From Actinomycetota bacterium (GTDB lineage: Bacteria; Actinomycetota; Actinomycetes; S36-B12): a stretch of DNA of 18,395 nucleotides. The stretch is from positions 1-18,395 of the forward strand of contig VGBQ01000027.1 of NCBI GenBank assembly GCA_016870425.1. The letters are read 5' to 3'. This document shows, piece after piece, positions 1-7,567 of this stretch (within the stretch, counting starts at the first letter, position 1; each line of letters begins with the position of its first letter). Under the pieces are notes generated by a model. It was given only the letters and a program-made list of their open reading frames with translations, ran no database searches and was not told the DNA's origin. The translations under genes were made by a program, and so were the position numbers.

Positions 1-46
1 CCCCCTCGGGCTGTGGCCGGGGGACCCGCGCTGGCAGACTCCGCGC

Positions 47-1447
47 ATGGATCTCACGCAGCTCACCGCTACCGAGCTCATCGAGCTCTATCGCACGGGA
101 CAGGCCTCACCGGTCGAGGCCATGCAGCAGACGCTCGAGCGTGTGGAGCGCGTGGATCCGATCATCAACGCCTTCGTGCTCGTCGACGCCGAGGCCGGTC
201 TGGCCGCCGCGCGCGCGAGTGAGGCGCGCTGGACGGCGCACCGCGCCAGTGGGGCACCCGTGGGCGCTGTCGAGGGTGTGCCGACCACTATCAAGGACAT
301 CCTCTGGACCAGGGGCTGGCCGACCCTGCGCGGGTCCCGCGCGATCAGCCCCGATCAGCCGTGGGAGGAGGACGCACCCTCCGTCGCGCGCCTGCGCGAG
401 GCCGGTGCGGCGATGTTCGGCAAGACGACGACACCGGAGTTCGGCTGCAAGGCAGAGACCAACTCGCCCCTCACCGGGATCAGCCGCAATCCGTGGGATC
501 CCTCAAAGACGCCGGGCGGCTCCTCCGGCGGCACCGCCGCTGCCGTCGCCGCCGGGCTCGGCGCGCTGAGCATGGGCACCGACGGCGCGGGCAGCGTGCG
601 CATCCCCGCGGCCTTCTGCGGCAACGTCGGCATGAAGGCCAGCTTCGGCCGGGTCCCGGCGTACCCGCTCTCACCCTTCGGCAGTGTGGCCCATGTCGGA
701 CCGCACACGATGAGCGTCACCGACTGCGCGCTCATGATGAATATCGTCGCGCAGCCCGACCCGCGCGACTGGACCTCGCTGCCCTACGACGGCGTCGACT
801 ATCTCGCCACGCTCAACGACGGCATCCGCGGGATGCGCATCGCCTACTCACCGACTCTCGGGTACGCCGACGTCGATCCCGAGGTGGCCGCGCTCGTCGA
901 GGCGGCCGTGCGCGAGCTCGCGGCACTCGGTGCGATCGTCGAGCAGGTGGATCCGGGCTTCGAGGATCCGCTCGACATCTCGACCGGGCTGTGGTTCGTC
1001 GCGTCGAAGACGGTCTACGACTCGCTCGGGCCGCAGGGGCAGGAGTTGACCGATCCCGACTTCGCCGCGCAGGCCGCGCAGGGGGCGGAGTTGAGTGCGC
1101 AGGACGTGCAACTCCTCACCTTGAAGCGCAATGCGCTCGGCACTTTGATGCGTTTGTTCATGACGCAGTACGACGCCCTGGTCACTCCCGCTGTCGCCAT
1201 CCCGGCATTCGAGGCGCGACCCGCGGGAGCAGTGCCCATGACTCCGGAGTCGATGCTGTCGTGGACGCCGTTCAGTTATCCCTTCAACCTCACGCAGCAG
1301 CCGGCAATCACCGTGCCCTGCGGACTCACCTCAGCGGGAATGCCCGTGGGCCTGCAGATCGTGGGGCGGGCGCACGATGACGTGACGGTCCTGCGCGCAG
1401 CCCGAGCGTACGAAACCGCGCACCCCGCGCCGCGGCCAAGGATCTAG
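47..1447 (+). CDS. amidase signature family hydrolase
   Basis: This 466-residue protein belongs to the amidase signature family, which hydrolyses amide bonds with a Ser-cisSer-Lys triad. All triad elements are visible: Lys83 in the TTIKDI segment, the serine pair 159/160 in GGSSGG, and the nucleophile Ser183 in GTDGAGSVRIP. Length and end-to-end similarity fit a complete free-standing amidase. Asp/Glu-tRNA amidotransferase GatA is a relative, but no gatB or gatC is present here, so a catabolic amidase is more likely. The substrate cannot be told. The ATG at 47 has no Shine-Dalgarno sequence, and only 46 bases of upstream sequence are visible. Its TAG stop lies in the palindrome CTAG at 1444-1447, which also supplies the stop of the convergent dehydrogenase remnant. 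Confidence 0.9.
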   Translation: MDLTQLTATELIELYRTGQASPVEAMQQTLERVERVDPIINAFVLVDAEAGLAAARASEARWTAHRASGAPVGAVEGVPTTIKDILWTRGWPTLRGSRAISPDQPWEEDAPSVARLREAGAAMFGKTTTPEFGCKAETNSPLTGISRNPWDPSKTPGGSSGGTAAAVAAGLGALSMGTDGAGSVRIPAAFCGNVGMKASFGRVPAYPLSPFGSVAHVGPHTMSVTDCALMMNIVAQPDPRDWTSLPYDGVDYLATLNDGIRGMRIAYSPTLGYADVDPEVAALVEAAVRELAALGAIVEQVDPGFEDPLDISTGLWFVASKTVYDSLGPQGQELTDPDFAAQAAQGAELSAQDVQLLTLKRNALGTLMRLFMTQYDALVTPAVAIPAFEARPAGAVPMTPESMLSWTPFSYPFNLTQQPAITVPCGLTSAGMPVGLQIVGRAHDDVTVLRAARAYETAHPAPRPRI

Positions 1448-1573
1448 CCCAGTAGCGCTTTCATGCGTTGAGCCACGGTCGTGATAGCACGGGTGGGGGC
1501 CACACGCGCCAGGCGGTCGACCCATGCCGCTCCCAGCGCCGGTGACGACGAAGGCCTTGCCTGAGATCAGCAT
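1444..1573 (-). pseudogene. short-chain dehydrogenase remnant (internal deletion)
   Basis: An intact Shine-Dalgarno (GGAGG, six bases before ATG at 1573) opens a frame beginning MLISGKAFVVTGAGSGMGR, the N-terminal strand and TGxxxGxG cofactor motif of a short-chain dehydrogenase/reductase. After about 19 codons this frame loses all family character. The neighbouring frame reads WVDRLARVAPTRAITT followed by VAQRMKALLG and a stop at 1446-1444, which looks like the amphipathic C-terminal end of the same kind of enzyme. Head and tail are therefore joined near 1515-1525 with the roughly 200 middle codons missing and a frame change. This is a clean deletion scar, so no functional enzyme is expected. 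It lies 53 bp downstream of an alcohol dehydrogenase and was probably its operon partner. Confidence 0.75.
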
Positions 1574-1626
1574 GATCCACCTCCGGTGACCAGTGTGCGC
1601 CGTCGATGCCCGCGGGTGCAGGGCCG

Positions 1627-2664
1627 TTAGTCCTGCGGCGTGATCACGATCTTGTGTGCTGAACTGTCGGTGCGCATCGCTTGGAGGGCCTCGGCATAGG
1701 CATCAATGGGGTATCGGTGCGTGATGATGCCCTCCGTCCGGATAGCTCCGCTACGAAAGGCGTCGAGAGCATCGGGGAAGGAGTCGACTTCCGTGAAGGA
1801 ACCCATGATCGTCAACTCGCGGCGGAAGATCTCGAAGGGAGAGATGCTCACTCGGCTGCTCTCATCCGCCACGCCGTAGTAGACGATGCGCCCACCATTG
1901 CGCGCTAGCTCGGGCAACTCAGCAATGACATCCACACGGCCGGTTGCATCGATCACCACGTCGAAGCCCTGCTCACCGCGCAGGCGTTGGACTGTCCCGC
2001 GTACGTCGCCCCGATCGACCACGTGCGTGCTGATGTCGGCAAGGCTGCGAGCACGATCGAGCTTGTAGGCGTTGGGGTCAGCCAGGACGACCGCAGCAGC
2101 ACCGCGCATGCGCAGGAACTGCGTGAGGAGCACACCGGTCGGTCCGGCACCGAGGACGACCACCGAGCAGCCGGTGAGCGGATCAAGGCGGTCCATCAGG
2201 TGGGCGATGCAGGCCGATGGCTCCGCGAAGACGGCAAGTTCCAGTGGGATGCCGCTAGCGTCGAAGACCTGCTCCTGGGGCACGATGACGCACTCGGCGA
2301 AACCACCCGGGGTGGACGAGCCGATGCCGGCAAATAGCTCGCACAGCCATGGGCGCGATTCACGACAGTACGCGCAGCGTCGGCAACTCGAGTTGGGGTT
2401 GATCACGACCTGTTGCCCGACCTGCAGTGGGCTACCCGTGCCGTCGGCGACGACTCCGTCTCCCAGGGCGTCGATCACTCCCACCGTCTCATGCCCGGGC
2501 GTCAGCGGGAAGCTCGCCAGGAACTGGCCCTCGTGAAGGTGCAGATCGGTGCCGCACATGCCAGCGGCGGTCATGCGGACGCGGACCTCTCCGGCACCGG
2601 GCTCGGGCAGGGGAACATCTCGCACGGTGAAGGACCCAGGGGCGTCGTACACCACCGCGCGCAT
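1627..2664 (-). CDS. zinc-dependent alcohol/polyol dehydrogenase (MDR family)
   Basis: This medium-chain dehydrogenase/reductase oxidises an alcohol or polyol with NAD(P). I give residues from the GTG at 2670. Cys39 (MCGTD) and His60-Glu61 (GHE) supply the catalytic zinc site with Glu150. Cys96, 99, 102 and 110 form the structural zinc lobe. GAGPTG at 174-179 is the Rossmann loop. The pattern resembles sorbitol/arabinitol dehydrogenases, but the substrate is inferred only. I prefer the ATG at 2664 (345 residues): neither start has a Shine-Dalgarno, and a TAGCGT hexamer at 2671-2676 lies exactly six bases before this ATG, as in leaderless genes. The alternative is GTG 2670 (347 residues). The short-chain dehydrogenase remnant follows downstream. 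Confidence 0.88.
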   Translation of the reverse strand: MRAVVYDAPGSFTVRDVPLPEPGAGEVRVRMTAAGMCGTDLHLHEGQFLASFPLTPGHETVGVIDALGDGVVADGTGSPLQVGQQVVINPNSSCRRCAYCRESRPWLCELFAGIGSSTPGGFAECVIVPQEQVFDASGIPLELAVFAEPSACIAHLMDRLDPLTGCSVVVLGAGPTGVLLTQFLRMRGAAAVVLADPNAYKLDRARSLADISTHVVDRGDVRGTVQRLRGEQGFDVVIDATGRVDVIAELPELARNGGRIVYYGVADESSRVSISPFEIFRRELTIMGSFTEVDSFPDALDAFRSGAIRTEGIITHRYPIDAYAEALQAMRTDSSAHKIVITPQD

Positions 2665-2691
2665 GCTCACACGCTAGTGCCGTGACAGCGA

Positions 2692-3534
2692 TTAGACGGG
2701 CTCGACCTTCTTCTTGACCTCGATGAGTACGCCGTCCCGCATCTCATAGAAGACCGTCACGCGCAGATCGGGACAGCACAGTGGCCCGTCTCCGGAGTAC
2801 TGCCCACCCTTCACGATGATGCGACCCTTGCGAATCGCGAGAGACTTCAGTTGCACCATGTCCAGGGCGAGGGTGATCTGCTTCGGCTTGGGCTGTGCGA
2901 GGAAAACGGTCAGGTACTGGTGCTTCACACTTCCCGCCGCGCGGGAGCACGTCCACGTGACTGCCCCGTCTTCGATGTCATTGCCGACCTCGCTGCGTCC
3001 GATGAATCCGACGGCGTAATCATGGGGGCGACGGGTCAGCGGCTTCGCGCACATCCGAGTGTCGAGATATCGCTGCATATATGCGGTCCACATTGGATCC
3101 GCCCAGCACCATCCGTCCTTCATCAGGTCCCTCACGATCCCCCAGGACCCTCCTGCGCTGACGATCTCCTCGCTCACGTAGCTGCACGAGACCGGGCCGA
3201 GCATGGCGACGTCGCGCCACGCGCCGGCCTGCTTGCGCGCGAGGACCGGGTAGGGATCACCGGGTAGGCCGGTGCATTCGGCGGTCTCGATGGGTCGGTA
3301 TCGGACGATCACCCACGACGGATCGCGGTTGAGCTGACGCGGGGTGCCGTAGCAGCGCCACTTATCGGCGGTGTTGGGATAGCCGACGTCAGCCCAGATC
3401 CTCTGCCACTTCGCCTTGCTCACATCACTGGTCGCATGGTTCGTGGCCGCAGCTGACGCCGTCACAGTCAGGGAGGCGGCCAACAGACCCACGCTGGCGA
3501 ACCCCACACCGATGGCGCGAAGCCTCCGACTCAT
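2692..3534 (-). CDS. secreted cysteine-rich protein of unknown function
   Basis: I do not recognise a family. The 280-residue product starts with a clear Sec signal peptide: an Arg-rich n-region (MSRRLR), a hydrophobic core, and a probable cleavage near residues 28-30 after TASA/AA. The mature part has eight cysteines, including a CC pair in GPLCCPD near the C terminus, and may form disulfides outside the membrane. The end of the protein, with a predicted strand-rich stretch around YSGDGPLCCP and a following DGVL segment, recalls repeated patterns in actinobacterial secreted proteins and lipoproteins, but this is a weak resemblance. The open frame extends 54 codons further upstream, yet that part is low-complexity Ser/Arg/Pro and overlaps dnaB, so the ATG at 3534 is chosen. 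It lies 52 bp downstream of dnaB and could be co-transcribed. Confidence 0.7.
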   Translation of the reverse strand: MSRRLRAIGVGFASVGLLAASLTVTASAAATNHATSDVSKAKWQRIWADVGYPNTADKWRCYGTPRQLNRDPSWVIVRYRPIETAECTGLPGDPYPVLARKQAGAWRDVAMLGPVSCSYVSEEIVSAGGSWGIVRDLMKDGWCWADPMWTAYMQRYLDTRMCAKPLTRRPHDYAVGFIGRSEVGNDIEDGAVTWTCSRAAGSVKHQYLTVFLAQPKPKQITLALDMVQLKSLAIRKGRIIVKGGQYSGDGPLCCPDLRVTVFYEMRDGVLIEVKKKVEPV

Positions 3535-3586
3535 GTCCGGAGCGTACGACGTCCGACCCGGGAAAGCGCTGAGTCCGGCGAATCGC

Positions 3587-6196
3587 CTACTGAGCCATGT
3601 CAACGAAGCGCGAGTAGTGGCCCTGGAAGGCGACCGTGATCGTCGAGGTCGGTCCGTTGCGGTGCTTGGCGACGATGAAGTCGGCCTCGCCCGCACGCGG
3701 TGACTCGCGCTCGTAGGCGTCCTCGCGGTGGAGCAGGATCACCATGTCCGCGTCCTGCTCGAGCGACCCTGATTCACGTAGGTCCGACAGCATCGGGCGC
3801 TTGTCAGTGCGCTGCTCAGGACCGCGATTGAGCTGGCTGACGGCGATCACCGGGACGTCGAGCTCCTTGGCCAGCAGCTTGAGCGAACGGCTGAACTCCG
3901 AGACCTCCTGCTGGCGGCTCTCGACCTTCTTGCCACTGGTCATGAGCTGCATGTAGTCGACGACGACGAGGCGCAAGTCATGACGCTGCTTGAGGCGGCG
4001 ACACTTCGCGCGGATCTCCATCATCGTGAGGTTGGGTGAGTCATCAATGAAGAGTGGCGCTTCACTCACCACGCCCATCTTCGTAGCGAGCTTCTGCCAG
4101 TCGTTGTCACTCATGTTGCCGCTGCGCATGTGATGCAGTGCGATCTGCGCCTCGGCGGACAGCAGGCGCATGAGGATCTCGTTTCGGCCCATCTCCAGCG
4201 AGAAGATGACGCTCGTGAGGCCGTTCCTGATACTGGCGGATCGCGCGATATCGACTGCCAGGGTCGAATTGTGGGTCGGGACCATCGCACGTCCGGCGAG
4301 GTAGAGGTGGGAATCGTTGCTCACCTGAATGCAGCGCACGGGGACGCTACGCACGGGCGTGACCCTGGTGACGAAGCGATTGCCGATGCGAGCAGCAGAC
4401 TTGCCCGCCATCCGCTCCTTGTGCAGGCGGGCCTTGCGCGGCAGCCGGAAGACCTCATCGAGAGTGGTGAAGTTGAGGTTGAAGGCCGTGGATGTCGCCT
4501 CGGTGCGGCCGTTGACGCGCTTCGTCGAGATGGAGCAGCGGTACCCCAGGCTGACGACCAACTCGTAGGCATCACTCGCCAGGCTGCTGGATGTGGTCGT
4601 CAGTTGCACATTGCCTTGGGATGTCACCGTCCCATCGGTGTCCAAGAGGCCGGCGAGCAAAGCGCGGCGCTGGTCCACGGAGCCGCGCAGGTAGGCGGGC
4701 GGGATGTGCTTGTTGTCCAGGACTCCCACGCTGCGCAAGATCGCCTGGAACGAACCGTGCGAGCGCTCGCAATCCCGGCAACGCAGGACTCCGGTCGTGC
4801 GGCCACCGCAATCAGGGCAAGAAGCATCCGCTGCGCGTCCCTGATCCTTGGGCAGCTTGCCCCCGCACGTGCGCCCACAGGTGCGCACAGTCGGTGCCCT
4901 AGGACGGAAGGTGGCTCCGCACACTTCACACTCACGGTCGCGAATCTCGCGGACACCGGGCAGCCGGATGCCATAGCGGAGGTTGCCGAGGTAGGGGACC
5001 TCGAGACCCTCGGCCTCGATGAACATGGGGATCTCAGGGTCGGCAGATGTGAAGTGGGCGTCTGCGGACGTGCCGTCACCGAGCCAGACACCGAGGACGT
5101 AGGGCGCAATCGGCAGATCGATCTCGGGCAGGTCCAGCGGCCGCGTGTTGACGATCGAGTGATTGAGCCGCGCGTCCTTGGTGGGGCAGCGCAGCGTCTC
5201 AGCGATATCGCGAGTGGTGCGGACCTCCGCAAACGTGCGCTGATTGCGGTAGCGGTTGTAGCCGACCGCTGCCGCCTGCGCGGACTTGCGGGACGCCCGC
5301 GTCTCCGTGAGCCACTCATGCTCCTCGTCAGCGACGATGCTCGAGCCGTCCGAGAACGACACCCGGTAGCAAGGGCGGCCGGTCCACGTCTCACTGATGG
5401 CCACGACGCGCGTGGGTCGGCCCTGGTCATCGAGCACGTCGTCACCGGCTTGGATCTCGCCCATCGTGGTCCAGCCGGTCGGCGTCGGGATCGGCGTATC
5501 CAGTGCCAGTGCCTTCCCGATAGCCGGTCTCGCCGCGACAATGATGAGCTGTCCGGGGTGCAAGCCGTTGGTCAACGCATCCAGGTCCGCGAAGCCGGTG
5601 GGCACGCCGACCATCTGTCCGCCGCGATTGGCGATCGCCTCAATCTCGGTCAGCGCACCATCCATGAGCTCGCGCAGCGGCAGGTAGTCCTCCGCCGTAC
5701 GCCGCTCCGTGACCTCGTAGACCTCGGCCTGCGCCCGGTCGACAACGTCATCGACATCGCCCTCCCCGGCGTATCCCATCTGCACGATGCGCGTGCCCGC
5801 CTCGACCAGGCGCCGCAGGATCGCGCGCTCCTTGACGATGGCGGCGTAGTAGCCGGCATTGGCCGCGGTGGGCACGAGCGAGACCAGGGTGTGGAGGTAC
5901 GACGCCCCACCGATCCGGCCGATCTCACCCACACGGGTGAGCTCGGCAGCGACGGTGACGGCATCGGCAGGATCGCCCTTGCCGTAGATGCTGATGATCG
6001 CGTCGTAGATGGTGGCGTGCGCCGGGCGATAGAAGTCGCCGTCGCGCAGCACCTCGACGACGTCGGCGATGGCGTCCTTGCTGAGCATCATCGCCCCGAG
6101 CACGGACTGCTCGGCGGCGACATCCTGGGGCGGAGTGCGATCGCTCGGTGGGCCACCGCCATCGTCATAGGGGACCGGGAGTTCGGCGACGCTCAC
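3587..6196 (-). CDS. dnaB: replicative DNA helicase DnaB with in-frame intein
   Basis: DnaB is the hexameric ring helicase that unwinds DNA ahead of the replisome. The frame encodes 869 residues, and without the 415-residue intein the host protein is 454 residues, a normal DnaB length. The N-terminal helical domain starts near DVAAEQSVLGAMML, where the helicase and primase-binding regions begin. The RecA-like domain has Walker A ARPAIGK-S, split by the intein between Lys228 and Ser644, Walker B LRLVVVDYMQ with Asp747, and the conserved SQLNRGPE and DLRESGSLEQDAD motifs. I chose the GTG at 6196 because AAGGGAG ends five bases before it. A GTG at 6214 would add six residues without a ribosome-binding site. 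Until splicing rebuilds the P-loop the helicase cannot bind ATP. It is not next to rplI, its common neighbour elsewhere. Confidence 0.96.
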   Translation of the reverse strand: MSVAELPVPYDDGGGPPSDRTPPQDVAAEQSVLGAMMLSKDAIADVVEVLRDGDFYRPAHATIYDAIISIYGKGDPADAVTVAAELTRVGEIGRIGGASYLHTLVSLVPTAANAGYYAAIVKERAILRRLVEAGTRIVQMGYAGEGDVDDVVDRAQAEVYEVTERRTAEDYLPLRELMDGALTEIEAIANRGGQMVGVPTGFADLDALTNGLHPGQLIIVAARPAIGKALALDTPIPTPTGWTTMGEIQAGDDVLDDQGRPTRVVAISETWTGRPCYRVSFSDGSSIVADEEHEWLTETRASRKSAQAAAVGYNRYRNQRTFAEVRTTRDIAETLRCPTKDARLNHSIVNTRPLDLPEIDLPIAPYVLGVWLGDGTSADAHFTSADPEIPMFIEAEGLEVPYLGNLRYGIRLPGVREIRDRECEVCGATFRPRAPTVRTCGRTCGGKLPKDQGRAADASCPDCGGRTTGVLRCRDCERSHGSFQAILRSVGVLDNKHIPPAYLRGSVDQRRALLAGLLDTDGTVTSQGNVQLTTTSSSLASDAYELVVSLGYRCSISTKRVNGRTEATSTAFNLNFTTLDEVFRLPRKARLHKERMAGKSAARIGNRFVTRVTPVRSVPVRCIQVSNDSHLYLAGRAMVPTHNSTLAVDIARSASIRNGLTSVIFSLEMGRNEILMRLLSAEAQIALHHMRSGNMSDNDWQKLATKMGVVSEAPLFIDDSPNLTMMEIRAKCRRLKQRHDLRLVVVDYMQLMTSGKKVESRQQEVSEFSRSLKLLAKELDVPVIAVSQLNRGPEQRTDKRPMLSDLRESGSLEQDADMVILLHREDAYERESPRAGEADFIVAKHRNGPTSTITVAFQGHYSRFVDMAQ
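4268..5512 (-). mobile_element. class 3 intein with LAGLIDADG homing endonuclease, in the DnaB P-loop
   Basis: The insertion covers DnaB residues 229-643. Block A begins ALALDTPIPTPTGW, so residue 1 is Ala rather than Cys or Ser. Block B reads ADEEHEW, with His293 and Trp295. Block F is VRCIQVSNDSHLYLAG, with Cys622 at the F:4 position. Block G ends THN (His642, Asn643) and is followed by Ser644. Ala1, the block B Trp, the block F Cys and a hydroxyl residue at +1 are the marks of class 3 inteins, which start splicing by direct attack of the block F cysteine. The endonuclease has both dodecapeptides, LGVWLGDG (about 368-375) and LAGLLDTDG (about 514-522). Between them lie two cysteine knuckles at residues 423-444 and 460-476. 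All splicing and cutting residues seem intact, so the element should be active. The GC content looks like the host's, suggesting long residence. Confidence 0.93.
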
Positions 6197-6254
6197 GCCC
6201 ACTCCCTTCCACACCGACTCGACAGTTGCGCCTCACTCAACCAGGGGGGTCCGA

Positions 6255-6274
6255 CAGCCGTGGATCCTCGGCTG
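6255..6274. promoter_or_regulatory. near-perfect 20-bp palindrome upstream of dnaB
   Basis: CAGCCG-TGGATCCT-CGGCTG matches its own reverse complement at 18 of 20 positions, with only the symmetric T/T pair mismatching. It ends 58 bases upstream of the preferred dnaB GTG, so it sits in the likely promoter or leader region. It could be an operator for a dimeric regulator or a leader hairpin. No -10/-35 pair could be placed with confidence next to it. Confidence 0.4.
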
Positions 6275-6370
6275 CCGCACCATGAGCCCGGCGACATCGC
6301 CCGATCTCACCCCGGGCGAGGAACCTAGGGAAGTCCGTCGGCACCCGTCCAGCAACCCTGTGGGTACACC

Positions 6371-6423
6371 TGTGGATAAGCGGGGGAGAATCGCCGGACG
6401 GGGCGTTCACAGGCTGGGGACAA
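6371..6423 (-). promoter_or_regulatory. DnaA-box-like sites upstream of dnaB
   Basis: The gene-free stretch from 6197 to 6566 separates dnaB from trpG. Positions 6371-6379 read TGTGGATAA, whose complement TTATCCACA is the perfect classical DnaA box. Positions 6415-6423 read TGGGGACAA, whose complement TTGTCCCCA differs by one base from the actinobacterial box TTGTCCACA. A weaker candidate, TTGTCCCCC, lies on the other strand at 6479-6487. Together they suggest that DnaA binds upstream of dnaB, perhaps to couple helicase supply to initiation or to titrate DnaA. A few AT-rich bases (GAATTTTC near 6441-6448) follow, but no extended unwinding element is seen. I found no convincing gene in this stretch. 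Confidence 0.5.
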
Positions 6424-6566
6424 GTTGGGGATGTCGGAACGAATTTTCTGGTGACTAGGCCGCTGACGTGGGATGACGTTGTCCCCCGGGTGTGCAGGGA
6501 AAGTCGTGGCAGGTAGCCGGGCCATCACCGGGGGATGAACCCCGCGTGACGCACTATCCACCGACC

Positions 6567-7184
6567 TCAGCCCACGACGGGGGCTAGCCCCATGGCCCGC
6601 TCGGGGGCTCCAGAGTCGCCGCAGACCACCAGCCAGTTGGCCAGGAGTTGATGGCCCCCTTCGGTGAGCACCGACTCCGGGTGGAACTGCACCCCCTCAA
6701 TGGGCAGGTCGCGATGGCGCAGCGCCATGATCACGCCGCTCTCCGTGGTGCCGGTCACCTGGAGCACTTCGGGCACGGAATCAGGGCGCACCGCCAGCGA
6801 GTGGTAGCGAGTCGCGGTGAAGGGCTCGGGCAGGCCGGCGAGCACACCCTCACCGGAGTGCACCACCAGCGAGGTCTTGCCGTGGAGCAACTCGGGGGCG
6901 CGATCGACCACCCCGCCGTACACCGCCGCAATGGCCTGATGACCCAGGCACACCCCCAGGATGGGGACGTCGCCCGCGCAGCCGCGCACGACGTCCATGC
7001 AGACACCGGCATCCTCCGGCGTGCCGGGGCCGGGGGAGAGCAGGATCCCGTCGTACGCGCGGGCCTCATCGACGGTCACCTCGTCATTGCGGCGCACGTC
7101 GACTTCGACGCCCAGCTGGCCGAGGTACTGCACCAGGTTGAAGACGAAGGAGTCGTAGTTGTCGATGACGAGGATGCGCGTCAT
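6567..7184 (-). CDS. trpG: aminodeoxychorismate/anthranilate synthase glutamine amidotransferase
   Basis: This 205-residue class I glutamine amidotransferase releases ammonia from glutamine for a chorismate-using partner (TrpE or PabB) in tryptophan or folate synthesis. The catalytic triad is complete: Cys79 in GVCLGHQ, and His168 and Glu170 in QFHPES. The oxyanion strand PGPGTP lies at 51-56, and the start is MTRILVIDNYDSFVFNLVQY. No trpE or pabB is present, so TrpG and PabA cannot be separated; in many actinobacteria the copy at this place serves as pabA. The ATG at 7184 is chosen because the frame upstream is low-complexity Ser/Pro that overlaps crgA. It follows crgA by 10 bp, so the two form an operon. 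Confidence 0.93.
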   Translation of the reverse strand: MTRILVIDNYDSFVFNLVQYLGQLGVEVDVRRNDEVTVDEARAYDGILLSPGPGTPEDAGVCMDVVRGCAGDVPILGVCLGHQAIAAVYGGVVDRAPELLHGKTSLVVHSGEGVLAGLPEPFTATRYHSLAVRPDSVPEVLQVTGTTESGVIMALRHRDLPIEGVQFHPESVLTEGGHQLLANWLVVCGDSGAPERAMGLAPVVG

Positions 7185-7194
7185 GGTCGAGCGG

Positions 7195-7470
7195 TTAGCG
7201 CCACTTCGTGGAGATGATGAAGCCCGCGGTGATGAAGGCGAAGCCGATGAGGACATTGACCAGGGCGTTGTAGGTGCCACCGATGGTGTTCATGATCGGC
7301 ACATCCGGGCCCGCGATGTAGAAGACGACGATCCACAGCAGACCGATGACGAAGAGTGCCACCATCGTCGGAGCCACCCACGGCGCTGAGCCGATCTTGA
7401 CCGGCTTGCGGTCGGTCTTGTCGGCAGGCGGGGTGTAGTCGTCTCGCTTGCGCCCCTTGGACTCCGGCAC
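7195..7470 (-). CDS. crgA: cell division protein CrgA
   Basis: CrgA is a small actinobacterial membrane protein that helps recruit and stabilise the divisome, including FtsZ, FtsQ, FtsI and peptidoglycan enzymes. The product is 91 residues, the normal size. It has a charged cytoplasmic N-terminal tail (MPESKGRKRDDYTPP, then KTDRKPVKIG), TM1 at about 30-53 and TM2 at about 66-87, a short outside loop (GPDVPIMNTIGG), and the terminal STKWR. The GTG at 7470 has a strong AAGGGAGG seven bases upstream, which settles the start. It lies directly upstream of trpG, the usual crgA-trpG order. Confidence 0.95.
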   Translation of the reverse strand: MPESKGRKRDDYTPPADKTDRKPVKIGSAPWVAPTMVALFVIGLLWIVVFYIAGPDVPIMNTIGGTYNALVNVLIGFAFITAGFIISTKWR

Positions 7471-7567
7471 CGTGGTCCTCCCTTCGCGCGCGAGCCGCTC
7501 GGCTCGGCTCACGGGCAACCCCTCGGTCTCCCGCGCACTGCGGACAGGGTATCCACCCGGCGAGGGA

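Noticed and set aside
1..46. The end of another gene before the amidase
   Set aside because: It is too short to judge; no frame shows a recognisable protein end.
4130..6328. A 732-codon open frame antisense to dnaB
   Set aside because: It mirrors dnaB and its intein, has no recognisable domain and is His/Arg/Asp-rich, as expected for the complement of GC-rich codons.
6325..6561. A 78-codon minus-strand frame in the dnaB upstream region
   Set aside because: It has a Pro/Arg-rich composition, no family likeness and no clear ribosome-binding site, and it overlaps the DnaA-box sites.
6371..6566. The dnaB upstream region as oriC itself
   Set aside because: It has too few boxes and no clear AT-rich unwinding region, and dnaA and dnaN are absent. 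Actinobacterial oriC normally lies beside them.
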